This document shows, piece after piece, positions 45,386-57,270 of a DNA stretch of 64,000 nt. The stretch lies in contig NW_024037048.1 of assembly GCF_015706575.1 (NCBI RefSeq), forward strand, positions 14,897,512 through 14,961,511, given 5' to 3'. Within the stretch, counting starts at the first letter, position 1. Every line of letters starts with the position of its first letter. The notes under the pieces are model-generated. The model did not search any database. It saw nothing but the letters and a program-made list of their open reading frames with translations, and was not told the origin of the DNA. Made by a program: the position numbers and the translations under genes. This stretch comes from Patiria miniata. Taxonomy: Eukaryota > Echinodermata > Asteroidea > Valvatida > Asterinidae.

Positions 45386-46220
45386 AGACTGGGATCGTGA
45401 GTGCATAAAAACGTGCAAAATTACTACTGACGTTTTTTTACTCACCATTTGGCTAATTAATGCCCACAACAACACATACATCAAAATGATATAGTTGCAA
45501 ACATGTCATCTGCGAAATTTGAGACCTTAAATCCAATTTTAAGGCAAGTTTTTGGCAGTTCAAAAACCATCCACGTCAATCTCCATGCTCCTGGAAATGG
45601 GTGTGTGATTCCCAATGTATTCTGGGTACATGTAGGTATAGTTCAAGAGCCTTGCAGCTCACTTGTTTTTCAATCGATATCCAAATGAACATATAGCGCC
45701 CTCTGATAAAAAATGAAACATTCTACATTCACTCAGATCAACAAGAGGGCGCTGTTTTATCTACACGATGAAAATGTTCTAGCTAGGGAATTTTTTTGCA
45801 CAATGCATTGCAGTACACATCAACGTGATGTCTCACGTTTGGATTTCGATAACTCTTTGCAAAATTAGAATTAAAAGCTGAATTTTTGGTCATACAATGC
45901 TCACCAAAGCAACTTTGCGAGGCAGAAGTTTCAGGGATTATTGAGGAAACTGTAGTGCCAAAGAAGCTTGCAAATTTGATTCACACTGGTTTTATTATGC
46001 AGCACAAACTTTTGCACAATATGGATGCCTTAAGTTTTGGGACTCCCATACACAGTATTGAGAGTCCCAAATTTTCGGACTAGGCCTAGCCTAGCCCTAG
46101 GCCTAAATCATTAATAAATGACATTTTTTTTGCCAGCCATTGCCAGCATAATTTATTACTTTTTTATTAGTCAGAATGGGACAAAACTATACGTTCACGT
46201 TACGAGTGTCTTACTAAGCT

Positions 46221-46801
46221 GGGCACAATTGCAGAATACCCCGCCACTCGATCTATCCACCTCGTAGCCGGCTACGAGGTCACGGCTGATTGACCTCAAT
46301 AAACATTCTCAGCGCTACTTGATGTACTATGCGTCATGCTCCATTGCACTCCCACTTCGTGACCGCGTAGCCGCCAACAGGGTAGTTGGTTTGGACTTAG
46401 AATTTTTTCAGCAACTCCCATTCATTTTGTGTTGCTTCGTTCTCAAGCATATTCAAGGGGACTCCCACTTCGTAGCCTCGTAGCCGCCAACAGGGTGGTT
46501 GGTTTGGACTTAGAATTTTTTCAGCAACTCCCATTCATTTGTGTTGCTTCGTTCTCAAGCATATTCAAGGGGACTCCCACTCCGTAGCCTCGTAGCCGCC
46601 AACAGGGTGGTCGGTTTGGACTTAGAATTTTTTTCAGCAACTCCCATTCATTTTGTGTTGCTTCGTTCTCAAATAATGGACCCCCACTCAGTATCCGCGT
46701 AGCTGGCAATGGACTTGAATTGTTTCTTTTGCAGATCCAACCTCGTAGCCAGTGATTTTAGGGGTGTATTGCCGAGTGGCGGGGTATTCTGCAATTACTC
46801 C
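46221..46801. mobile_element. TIR element 1, 7-bp target duplication CTAAGCT
   Basis: 581 bp. Ends GGGCACAATTGCAGAATACC and GGTATTCTGCAATTACTCC, inverted. Flanked by CTAAGCT on both sides (46214-46220, 46802-46808). The empty site is in copy A near 22510 (TTACTAAGCTGATCTTG). The interior holds about three copies of a ~115-bp unit with CTCGTAGCCGCCAACAGGGT and AGCAACTCCCATTCATTT. No transposase. 7-bp duplications occur in few superfamilies; the assignment is open. Confidence 0.88.
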
Positions 46802-46838
46802 CTAAGCTGATCTTGAGTAACTGCTCCAAAAGAATCCT

Positions 46839-48274
46839 GGGCACAATTGCAGAATACCCCGCCACTCGATCTATCCACCTCGTAGCCGGCTACGAGGTCA
46901 CGGCTGATTGACCTCAATAAACATTCTCAGCGCTACTTCGTGACCGCGTAGCCGCCAACAGGGTAGTTGGTTTGGACTTAGAATTTTTTCAGCAACTCCC
47001 ATTCATTTTGTGTTGCCTCGTTCTCAAGCAAATTCAAGGGGACTCCCACTCCGTAGCCTCGTAGCCGCCAACAGGGTGGTTGGTTTGGACTTAGAATTTT
47101 TTCAGCAACTCCCATTCATTTTGTGTTGCTTCGTTCTCAAGCATATACAAGGGGACTCCCACTCCGTAGCCTCGTAGCCGCCAACAGGGTGGTTGGTTTG
47201 GACTTAGAATTTTTTCAGCAACTCCCATTCATTTTGTGTTGCTTCGTTCTCAAATAATGGACCCCCACTCAGTATCCGCGTAGCTGGCAATGGACTTGAA
47301 TTGTTTCTTTTGCAGTGATTCCAACCTCGTAGCCAGTGATTTTAGGGGTGTATTTCCGAGTGGCGGGGTAGGTACAACTATAGAATGCAGGGCCACTTTA
47401 CTCTACATCCGCGCCTCCGTACGGCTGCGTGGAGGCGTGGAACCGCAGTCGACCTACCTCTGAAAATCGATCGTGGAGTCGTGGAGCCGCAGAGAATTGC
47501 GCCCTCTATCGGTGCGCGTCTCTGCGACTCCGCGCCTCCACCACTGAGAGACAGTGCCCCGTCGCCCTCCCCCCCCCCCCCCTTTCCTAATTTGCGCGCC
47601 CAATTAAAGCGACTCTGCGACTCCGCGACTCCGCGCCTCCGCGACTCCAGACAGTGCACCGTCGCCCTCCCCCCCCTTCCTAATTGGCCCGCCCAATTAA
47701 AGTGACTCTGCGACTCCCCGACTCCGCGCCTCCGCGACTCCAGACAGTGCCCCGTCGCCCTCCCCCCCCCCCTTCCTAATTGGCCCGCCCAATTAAAGTG
47801 ACTCTGCGACTCCGCGCCTCCTCCGCGACTCCAGACAGTGCCCTGTCGCCCTCCTCCCTTCCTAATTGGCCCGCCCATTTAAAATGGATATGGATGCTTC
47901 GTTCTCAGAAAGATTCCGCCGAGAATTGCGCCCTCTATCGGTGCGCGTCTCTGCGACTCCGCGACTCCGCGCCTCCGCCACTGCGGCCACTCCAGTGCCC
48001 CGCGTCTCCGCGATTCTGCGACTCCAAGACTCCGCGCCTCCGCCGCTCCAGACAGTGCCCCCAACACATTTACAAGCACGTCCTCCCTTCCGATCCTTCA
48101 TGAGAAGCTTTGAAGACAAGTGCAGTGCATTCCTTCGCTGTACTTAGCACTTTTTTGCAGGTTTGCATATCTATTACTCCTATTCCATCCACGCCTCCAG
48201 GCAAAATAAAAAACCGTGCTTCGGCGTGGCCCTGCATTCTATAGTTGCTCCTCGGGGTATTCTGCAATTACTCC
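46839..48274. mobile_element. TIR element 2, same family, target duplication GAATCCT
   Basis: Same ends and interior unit as element 1, inserted 38 bp from it. Flanked by GAATCCT at 46832-46838 and 48275-48281; the empty site is AAAAGAATCCTGTATTTTA near 22555. It is itself split by element 3 at its right TIR. Confidence 0.88.
47371..48252. mobile_element. TIR element 3, nested in element 2, target duplication CGGGGTA
   Basis: 882 bp. Ends GGTACAACTATAGAATGCAG and CTGCATTCTATAGTTGCTCC. Flanked by CGGGGTA, part of element 2's right TIR; element 1 provides the uninterrupted version (GGCGGGGTATTCTGC). The interior holds about four units of ~105 bp with GACTCCGCGCCTCCGCG, C tracts and TTCCTAATTGGCCCGCCC. 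The ends share a pattern with elements 1 and 2 (GGxxCAAxTxxAGAATxC), so the families are probably related. Long frames on either strand are tandem-repeat artefacts. Confidence 0.88.
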
Positions 48275-49189
48275 GAATCCTGTATTTTATTCTGAAAGTG
48301 AAATTTACCTTTCCAAAACGAGTTGTGGATCACGTTGTAATTTCCCCCATGTCTGCATGTGGTGATATCTGGCGCCAGCTGTCAACTGATAAGAGAACTG
48401 CGCCCTCTATTGATTCGATAAACAGCGCCCTCAATTGATAAGATGAGTGGGGCCCTCTATTGAACTTTCCCGTTTGGGGCAAACAAGTGGGGCGAGTTGG
48501 TAAGGGGGCGAGTTGGTAACTGTATGGTCAGTAGAGGGCGCTGTTTTGTTTTTCAATAGAGTGCGCTATTTATTGGATCACAAATTAGCTGTTTATGTAT
48601 ATCAATAGAGGGAGCTCTTCAAATTTTCAACAGAGGGCGCTATATCGGACAAGTAGAATGGCATAACCGGAATTAAGTGATGAGTTTATAGTTGCTTGCC
48701 AGTGCAATTTTTTTTAGTTTTGACAATGAAAAATATATTTTGTTTTCAAATTTCTATTTTTCTAGCTATATGACAGCTTTGCACTTTGTAATGATGGAGA
48801 CATCTATCGAAACGATCCGCCCACGTTTAATTAGAGAATTTCGATGTTACAAAAATTTCGAACTATTTAAGAGCCCAATAAATCCCTCAAATCTAAAATA
48901 AAGCTTATAATTTTTTTCTCTGACGGCGTGAAACGTCCGAGAGCGAAATAGAAAATCAAGTGGTTACATTGTTTAAACTAGTAAACCAAACAATGCGGGT
49001 AGAGCTACTTTAAAAGCCTGAACTTTTCACTGAAAAGAAACAATGTAGTGTGCATGTGACTGTCGCAAAATGACACCGTTTTTTTTAAAGGTCACTTACA
49101 ATGTTAACAATATTTGGATTGATATGATGAAAGGTGATTTCAAGTGTAATGCTATAGTCTCATAAACAAACCATATCCTTCATGTGCAA

Positions 49190-51075
49190 TCATAGATGTA
49201 CTGTGCTGGCTGGACAAGCTATTTCAAAAATTAATTGATGCATCGAATTGACTTGTGGCCAGATGACTGGTCATGACAAATAGACAAACAAGACAGAAGA
49301 TTGAGATAAAATATTGTTTTTCTCCCCATCGGCAGTGTCCTCCGTCAACACGGAGAAAAACTTGGCTATAGGCTGCAGTCACAGTCCAAACAGAACATTT
49401 GCCTCACTTTTGCACAGAAATGATAGTCAAGCTGGACACGCTATCTCAAAAATTAAGTGATGGATCGAATTGTATTGTGGCCAGATAATTGGTCATGAAA
49501 AGCAGACAAAGAAGACAGAAGATTGAGACAAAATATTGTTTTGCTCTCCCTCGACAGGTTTGGTGTCTCAACACGAAGAAAAACTTGGCGATGGGTTGCA
49601 GACGCAGTCCAAACAGAACATTTGCCTCACTTTTGCACAGAAACGAAAGCACTGCTGGACACACTATCTCAAAAATTAAGTGATGCGTCGAATCGAATAG
49701 TGGCCAGATGATTGGTCATGGAAAGTAGACAATAAAGACAGAAGATTGAGACACCATTTTTTGTCTCCCTCAATAGTGTTTTGTGTCGCAACACAGAGAA
49801 AAACTTGGCGATGGGCTGGAGATGCTGTTCAAACATAGCATTTGCCTTTAATACTTTTGCACAGAAACGATAGTCCAGCTGGCACGCTATCACACAAATT
49901 AAGTGATGCATCGAATAGATTTGTTGCCAGATGACTGGTTGAGAAAAATAGACAAACAAGACAGAAAATTAAGACAAAATATTGCTTTGCTCTCCCTCAA
50001 CAATGTCTTGTGTCGCAACACGGAGAAAAACTTTGCGATGGGCTGCAGACGCAGCCCAAACATAACATTTGCCTCACTGTTGCACAGATACGATAGTCAA
50101 GCTGGACACGCTATCTCAAAAATTAAGTGATACATCGAATTGAATTTTAGCTAGCTGACTGGTCATGACAAATAAACAAACAAGACAGAAGATTGAGACA
50201 AAATGTTGTTTTTCTCACCATCAGCAGGTTCCTCCGGCAACACGAAGAAAAACTTGGCGATGGGCTGCAGACGCAGTCCAAACATAACATTTGCCTCACT
50301 TTTGCACAGAAACGATAGCACTGCTGGACACACTTTTTCAAAAATTAAGTGATGCATCGAATCGATTGTGGCCAGATGATTGGTCATGGAAAGTAGACAA
50401 TAAAGACAGAAGATTAAGACACATTTTTTTGTCTCCCTCAACAGTGTCTTGTGTCGTAACACGGAGAAAAACTTCAAGTTGGCGATGGGTTGAAGATGCA
50501 GTCCAAACATACCATTTGCCTCACTTTTTTGCACAGAAACGATAGTCCAGCCGGAACGCTATAACAAAAATTAAGTGATGCATCGAATAGAATTGTGGCC
50601 AGATGATTGGTCATGAAAAGCAGAAAAACAAGACAGAAGATTGAGACAAAATATTGTTTTGCTCTTCTTTAACAGTGTCTTGTGTCGCAACACGGAGAAA
50701 AACTTGGTGATCGGCTGCAGTTGCAGTCCAAACAGAACATTTGCCTCACTTTTGCACAGAAACGATAGTCCAGCTGGACACGCTATCTCAAAATTAAGTG
50801 ATGCATCGAATTGAATTGTGGCCAAATGGCTGGTCATGACAAATAGACAAAACAAGACAGAAGATTGAGACAAAATATTGTTTTCTCCCCATCAGCAGTG
50901 TCTTGCGTCAACACGGAGTAAAACTTGACTATAGGCTGCAGTCACAGTCCAAACAGAACATTTGCCTCACTCTTGCACAGAAACGATAGTTCATGTAGAC
51001 ACGCTATCTCAAAAATTAAGAGACGCATTGAATTGAATTCTAGCTAGAGATGATTGGTCATGAAAAAAAGACAAA
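49190..51075. repeat. ~223-bp satellite, array B
   Basis: About eight monomers: GCCTCACTTTTGCACA or variants near 49400, 49625, 49845, 50072, 50296, 50520, 50743 and 50965. Longer than array A, so monomer number changed after the duplication. Confidence 0.92.
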
Positions 51076-51315
51076 CAAAGTAGAAAATTGAGAATAAAAA
51101 ATGTCGTTTTCTCTGCCTCAACAGTGTAAACACAGTTATTGTATTAACTCAAGATAAACACATTGCATTGAAATGAAATTTCCTCTAATATTTTGCTATG
51201 ATATTTGACAAAAGCATCTTGAAAATTGACAGGAACCGCCAACGAATGATTGTAAAACAATTAAAGAATTACCATTGTGAGGACACTCCGTGTTATTTTT
51301 ATCGTCATGCATCAA

Positions 51316-54300
51316 TTTCTTCAATAAGAGGGCGCGCTAAACAAACACCGCTCACCGCGCACCGACTTCAGTCCACTATCTCGTTTCGATCTCGTTTTCG
51401 TTCTTAGTCAACGAATTCCCATGAAAATATACTCCTGAATGTGATACATTATGACGAATTATTGGTCGGAATTTCACTAAAATACAATTTGTAAATTGTG
51501 ACTTATCAACCCAACCATATAGTATTTTCTGTCATTTACGATGATGTTCATTCGAATGTATTTCTCAGGTTTAACACACTAAGTTGTTTCGCTCACATTA
51601 TTTTTGTTCTTTGACAAATTCACTAGAAATTGTACTGGCGATCGTAACACATTATTAACAATTACTCAATGAAATACTGAGTTAATACGTTCAGTATTCC
51701 ATGAGATATTGCCCGAACCATGAGTGTCTTCTTTTTATTCAATACCAGTTCGTGTTGACTCTGCGTGTTAGCAGTAGCGACCACTGTGCATGTGGTGCGC
51801 CCTCTATTGAAAGATTAAACCGCTGGGTACAGCTGTCTCTGCGCGAGACAATCAGAAAGCAAAGAGTAGTTGGAAAGAGTTTGGGTGAAATGCCCTTGAA
51901 AAAAAGGAAACAACGGAACCTCTTGGGAATTTCTTTTCTTCTTGAAAAGGAATTGTGACCTTTTTTGCCATGAACATTGCTTCATATGGATAATATTTTT
52001 CACGTTTAAAACATTTAATTGTTTCGATCTCATTTTCGTTCTTGTTCTATGAATTTTGTACAATTCACTTTTACTCAATACTACATAGTTGTACGTTAAT
52101 CATGACTTGCACCGCAAGCCTGTTAAATACTGACAGACACAATAGAGATTATCGTTTTTTTGTAACACCGACAATTAAACTACATTCCCAATTGAAGTCA
52201 CTGTCCAGAATATCAACCTTATTATTAAACAGAAACACAATCACACATAATGTCACACGATAACTCAAAAATATTTGTTATATTGCATTTGAATTTTTCC
52301 TATAGAGGTTGAGCATGACAGTCAACACAAGCATGATAAATATCGAGAGAAAACACAGATTATCGGCGGCAATATAATTTCAGTAACACGGACAAAGCCC
52401 ATCCAAAGTGAAGTCACGGCCTCCAGAAAATCGTGTGACACCTACGCCACACGATTGCTCTAAAACTAGTTATTTTATGGGATTGAAATTTTGACTAGAT
52501 GTAAAGTTTGACTTGCAACATTTGCCTGTTAAATATTTAGAGAAAATCATGTGTTGTTTTGGAGTGATCATTTGGAGTTTGTGGTCATCATAGACAACAC
52601 CAACACCACACATGCTTTTATGTGTTCACAATACAACGACGCTGTTTAGCACTTTTCTCCACTACAGCCTGTGCCAAGAATTGTCGCATTTTATACGCCT
52701 CCCATTTATTTATCTGTCATCTGAAATCAACGCAAATTTTTTCCTACAAGCACAGAGAAGTATTCTTTCAGTGAAAACTTTTTTAAACGTTTTTTTTTAA
52801 GTCGAAAGAAGTCCGTGATGCTTATCTTTCTAACTAGACTGGGGTTTAGATCTTTACTAAAGACTGAAGAATTTCGTGTATATTTTTTCAGTGTATGTCA
52901 ACCTAAGACTGCTTATGGTTTGTCGCAAATAATTATAAACGTTTAAAAGGAATTCCTAAAACTGCGTTTTATTACTTGTCTTTACTTCCATTTTGCTACT
53001 TGAACCATGTGTACATTATTATGCAGTCACTGTGTTTACTAATGATGATACAAATGTAGAAACATATACTGACAGATAGGTCGAGCCTCTAAAAAGATAC
53101 CGATCTGACACTGTCATAACTTTGTCTATTGTAGATGTATGAAACGTATCTGAGATGATTCGTTTAGGTTCTTCCTTCGATCTTGAAACACAAAACAAAT
53201 TCATTTTCTTCCTTTCAATTAAAAAAACCACAACCGAGCTATGGTAAGTTGAACAACTTTTCCAGTTCATATAGTTTGTGCTGCACGTTGTTTTTGAACA
53301 CTTGATAATATCTCTCTACTTGGGTTTTCTAGACGGTATTTGTGTCTTGTATACAGAATGGTGCCTCCCGGTTGAATTCACACACACCTGACCTTTTCTG
53401 GTGCGTGTGCCGAAAAAGACGCGGCGCGTCATTTTTCGGCACTCGCGATTTTCACGCAAAACGCCGTGATTGCGCACAATCTCTGAAGGACGTTACGTCA
53501 CAGACGTGGGTCGTAGGTCTCTCTGTCTTCGCCAGCAGAGTCTTTGCCAATATCTACGATCTGCCCCCCCCCCGTCTGTAAGAATTGAAGGACGTACAAT
53601 ACACCAGTTTTGTGTAGACGAGTTCATAACGAAATGTTCGGCATTTCATAATTTGGACCAAATAAATTATTGAACGTGTACATGCTAACACGTTGAATTC
53701 TAAAACCCATTACCCATAAACTTAAAGTAAAATATTTTATAAGACTTCAAATAATTTGAAATAACTTAAGAATAATTGGAGATGTTTAAACCATTTGAAA
53801 TAGTCACTGAATCCGAATTAAATTACAACACAAAATATATGATATAACAAAATATTATCAAGAAATTTATATATTTATTCGTTTAAACATTAACCTGAAC
53901 ACTAATTATTTCAACCATAAGAAATACATTTCAACATTCACGATTCGAAGCCCTTATCTTCAAAACAAAATACATAATATCGTATTTGTTATACCATTTA
54001 ATAGTATGGCTCCCTTGCATGGATTGCACTTCCTCCAACGGAGGAACGTCGGGGTGCTTTGTGACTGCATTTTCCAACCTCATACAAAAGCTGCTGCTCT
54101 ATTTCGGATACTTCTAAGTACATTTTTCCATCTTTACGGTTTTACTGAATCAAATTTTTTTTCATAAGATGGATTTTTTTTTTAATATAGATCATTGGTT
54201 ATTAATATACAGACGTTTTAAATGTAACTTTTCTTTATTTATTTTGTCCATTTTATGCGGAAATAATTAACAATCCAGCAAAGAAATTGCAATATTAAGA

Positions 54301-57110
54301 CTCCAAAATATAACATTCGTTCAAGGAAGGAAATACTGAAGTAGGAGACGGACATAACTTTTTATGTGACTTTTTTTTTTATCCCTTTCCAGTAAGTAAT
54401 TATCCGCGTTATTCCGTAATTTGCAAAATAGCCACAAATTTGTGGCATTTTCACCATAATCCACCGTATAAGAAGTGTTTGTTCTGAAGTTAGTTGCATT
54501 AAAAGATCTGTCATATTTATCAGTCTTGTACCCATGGCTTTCATCTTAATAGAAATACCATTTTAATTTCGAGGCCATAATAGTAAATGTTTACCAAAAA
54601 CAAAAACACAAAAATGGTAAAAAGAGTGACTTTTTTATAAATTTCTTTCGTCATGTTGTATCCCCTATAACACTGCATGAATCTGGATAGAGGTATCTCT
54701 TTTTTTCAGTCTAATGCTCTTTAAAACAAAAATGGTTCAGATGTATAGTTTAGTATCCATATGGAAGGTTATTATTTCGTTGACGATATATTGATTTTGG
54801 CTACAATGACTCAGCCTTCGGTTCAGTTTTACTGGCAGCAAAAAAATATCCAATTTCTGTCCACGTCAACCTGTTGCGAAAGTTTAAAAATGCCGGTTTT
54901 CCCCCCGGATGTGTTCCGCAATCCATATCTTTCTAGAATTTTCTCAGCCTCGGAATTTCTCACATCTGGAAATTCCCAGGCAGTTAGCATTCCAACAAAA
55001 CAAAGGTCCTTTTTTGTGCCATCGTTGCGCAAACATTTTTCCCCAGTTTATTTATGGCGTGGTTTTTGTCTACTATTGCTTGTATCACGTTGGTATCACG
55101 CGCGCTGAGCTCATGCCTTTCGTCCAATCAGCGAACGCCAAGTATATGGCGCCACTGCGCACTTGAACTCCTAATAAATCATGCATTTGGCGCCAAACAA
55201 AATAATGGTTCTCGCAACCACATATCAAAAAAATCATCTTTATTCCAAAAAGAGAGCAAAAGAATTACTTAGATACCTAGAATTTGGGGTATAATAAAAA
55301 ATCTATGCTAACACACTTTGCCTTTGAAGAAATGAATAATCTGAATCCGACATTGATACAGCATTAAAGACAAGGATTTGTCTCATGCAAAAACGGAAAC
55401 AATTTGAATTTCTTAAAAACACTTTTCACGTAAACTCACAATACTTGACTGCATTGAAGTTGCTGTTTTCGACATTTACTGTTTAAATGCCAAAACTGAC
55501 GCAAATTTAAAAAAGAAATTAAAAAAGATTGAACGCGCCGAATTGCACAAAACGTAGTCAGGTTCCCCGACCTGACAATTTCCCCCGACGTCTACACGTC
55601 TAAATTGTAGGTCAGGCAGCTCCTCCTGCTAAAAATAAACATGACGACATTGACGGCCCTTTTTCAAAGCTCGACTTCGTTTCCGAATTCGCTTTATCAC
55701 ATAAAGCTTTTAATGTTCCGATATTTTTTTTAAAAATAAATCATTTGCTTCATATATCATACAGTTTAATACTTCTGTAAAAAAAATTGACTAATTTTAA
55801 CCTGGAATCTTCAAAGTTGGACACCTAAACAGCACTGTTAGCAGGCGAGCCGAATTGAGACCACGCCGCGTTTTGGAAAATGCCGGTAACGGTCGTCAAA
55901 TTCAAACTAGTGCATGACGCAGCAAAAAGTTCGCCCCTCGTATACGATCCGAGTGCAAAATCGTCGTTGAATTTCAAGTTTTCTAAATAAAAGCAATGGA
56001 TATTATTATCAACTAGTTTTTTTTTAGTTTTTAATAAGCAATTAGCAGTTAATAAAACATATATTATACTCGGAAATACTCTGACACTATCCGATTGTCG
56101 ACGAAATGAATTCGGCAAACTTCGGACAGTTTCGGAAAAAGGAGGAATTCCTCCATTTTAGTCACGTGATGTGAATTGTAATACATTGTATTACCGGAGT
56201 CTACCTGACCTAAGATTCATCAGGAATAGTCGGAATCTTTTGGTCTGGGAACCAGACTACGCAAAACGATGATCAACAAAATGTAGTGGAACAAAAGGGA
56301 GCATTTTATATCGCTTTTTAGGCCCTAATTGATCGTGGACTAATGCTGGCTCTGAAAAGCCAACCACAAATTTGATTGAGGAAATAAAATAATTGGAAAT
56401 CACAAGTTCATGGGGAATATTTCGTTTCCTTTACAGTGTTCCATTTCCGTGTATGTTCAGCCATGATAGCCTGGCCATAGAGAGGTCTGTTTACTCATGG
56501 GCTGGCGTGATGTGGTTCAAAATAGCAGCCAAAAAAGTTAGGGAAACTACCCTCGATGAGCAATAGGCATACAAGTTGGCAATATTTATGACGAACAAAA
56601 GCCCAAGTTCACGTAATCATAAAGTGGGTTCATCCCCAGGGCAACGGCATTGATATTATAATTAAAGGTTGAACCCGGCAGACCCAGACGGCACAAACAC
56701 ACCTGATTTATTCCGAACCATCTCGCGTGCTTCCTCCCGCCGGATCGCGTCAACATGCCATAAACATCAGCGGGAGGGTGCATATGAGAACAGCCAAACA
56801 TTCGACACCTTTGGAGCTGTGTGACACAGTGAGAAATTTTGGAATCATAATGGCGTCAACGATACTTGCTGGGGAGCTCTTGCGTACGACTTTCTGTACT
56901 TTGGTACTGTTGTTTCCAGGACAATTGTGTGTACGGTAACCCGACGTACCCAGATTTTTAAAGAGGAAATTGCCGACCTCAAACTTGTTAGTGATATATT
57001 TGGCAGCTATATATGCGTTATTAGTTTAATTAAACAAATGAACAGGTTAATTAAACATAGCACCATTGAAGGTACCTAAAGTAAACATAACAGCATAGAA
57101 GACCGACAGA
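51316..57110. other. Mostly single-copy DNA, no recognised gene
   Basis: Contains relatives of the ACACTCGGTTTCC tandem region to about 52600. At 53407-53442 a hairpin pairs GTGCCGAAAAAGACGC with GCGTCATTTTTCGGCAC. Near 55560-55615 nested short inverted repeats contain GACCTGACAATT. The longest frame (54761-55108) starts MEGYYFVDDILILATM and shows no family match that I know. Confidence 0.4.
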
Positions 57111-57119
57111 CGAACAGAA

Positions 57120-57270
57120 AATGTTACAAAATAAACATAATTGTCTGGAAATTTTTTTGTTCTGGAAATTTCATTGATCTACATGACGCCCCCATGAAAT
57201 GTTCCAGCCCCCCCCCCCCCCCCCCCCCACTGAAAAATTCCTGGCTACGCCACTGACAGTACATACAGGG
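57120..57270. repeat. hAT-like end with 20+ C tract
   Basis: GTTCCAGC followed by a run of more than 20 C, then CCTGGCTACGCCACTGAC, a terminus type common in hAT MITEs. Only one end is recognised. Confidence 0.45.

Larger units (their letters stand above)
45390..51315. repeat. Segmental duplication 1, copy B
   Basis: Counterpart of 21320-25045, expanded by three TIR elements (46221-48274) and by a longer satellite array. Confidence 0.88.

Noticed and set aside
47378-48119. Long frames (166 aa minus, 107 aa plus) in a GC-rich block
   Set aside because: Open on both strands because of the ~105-bp tandem unit inside TIR element 3; no family similarity.
54761-55108. 115-aa plus ORF starting MEGYYFVDDILILATM
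   Set aside because: FVDDILI resembles the YxDD motif of reverse transcriptases, but no flanking RT motifs or frame support it; taken as chance.
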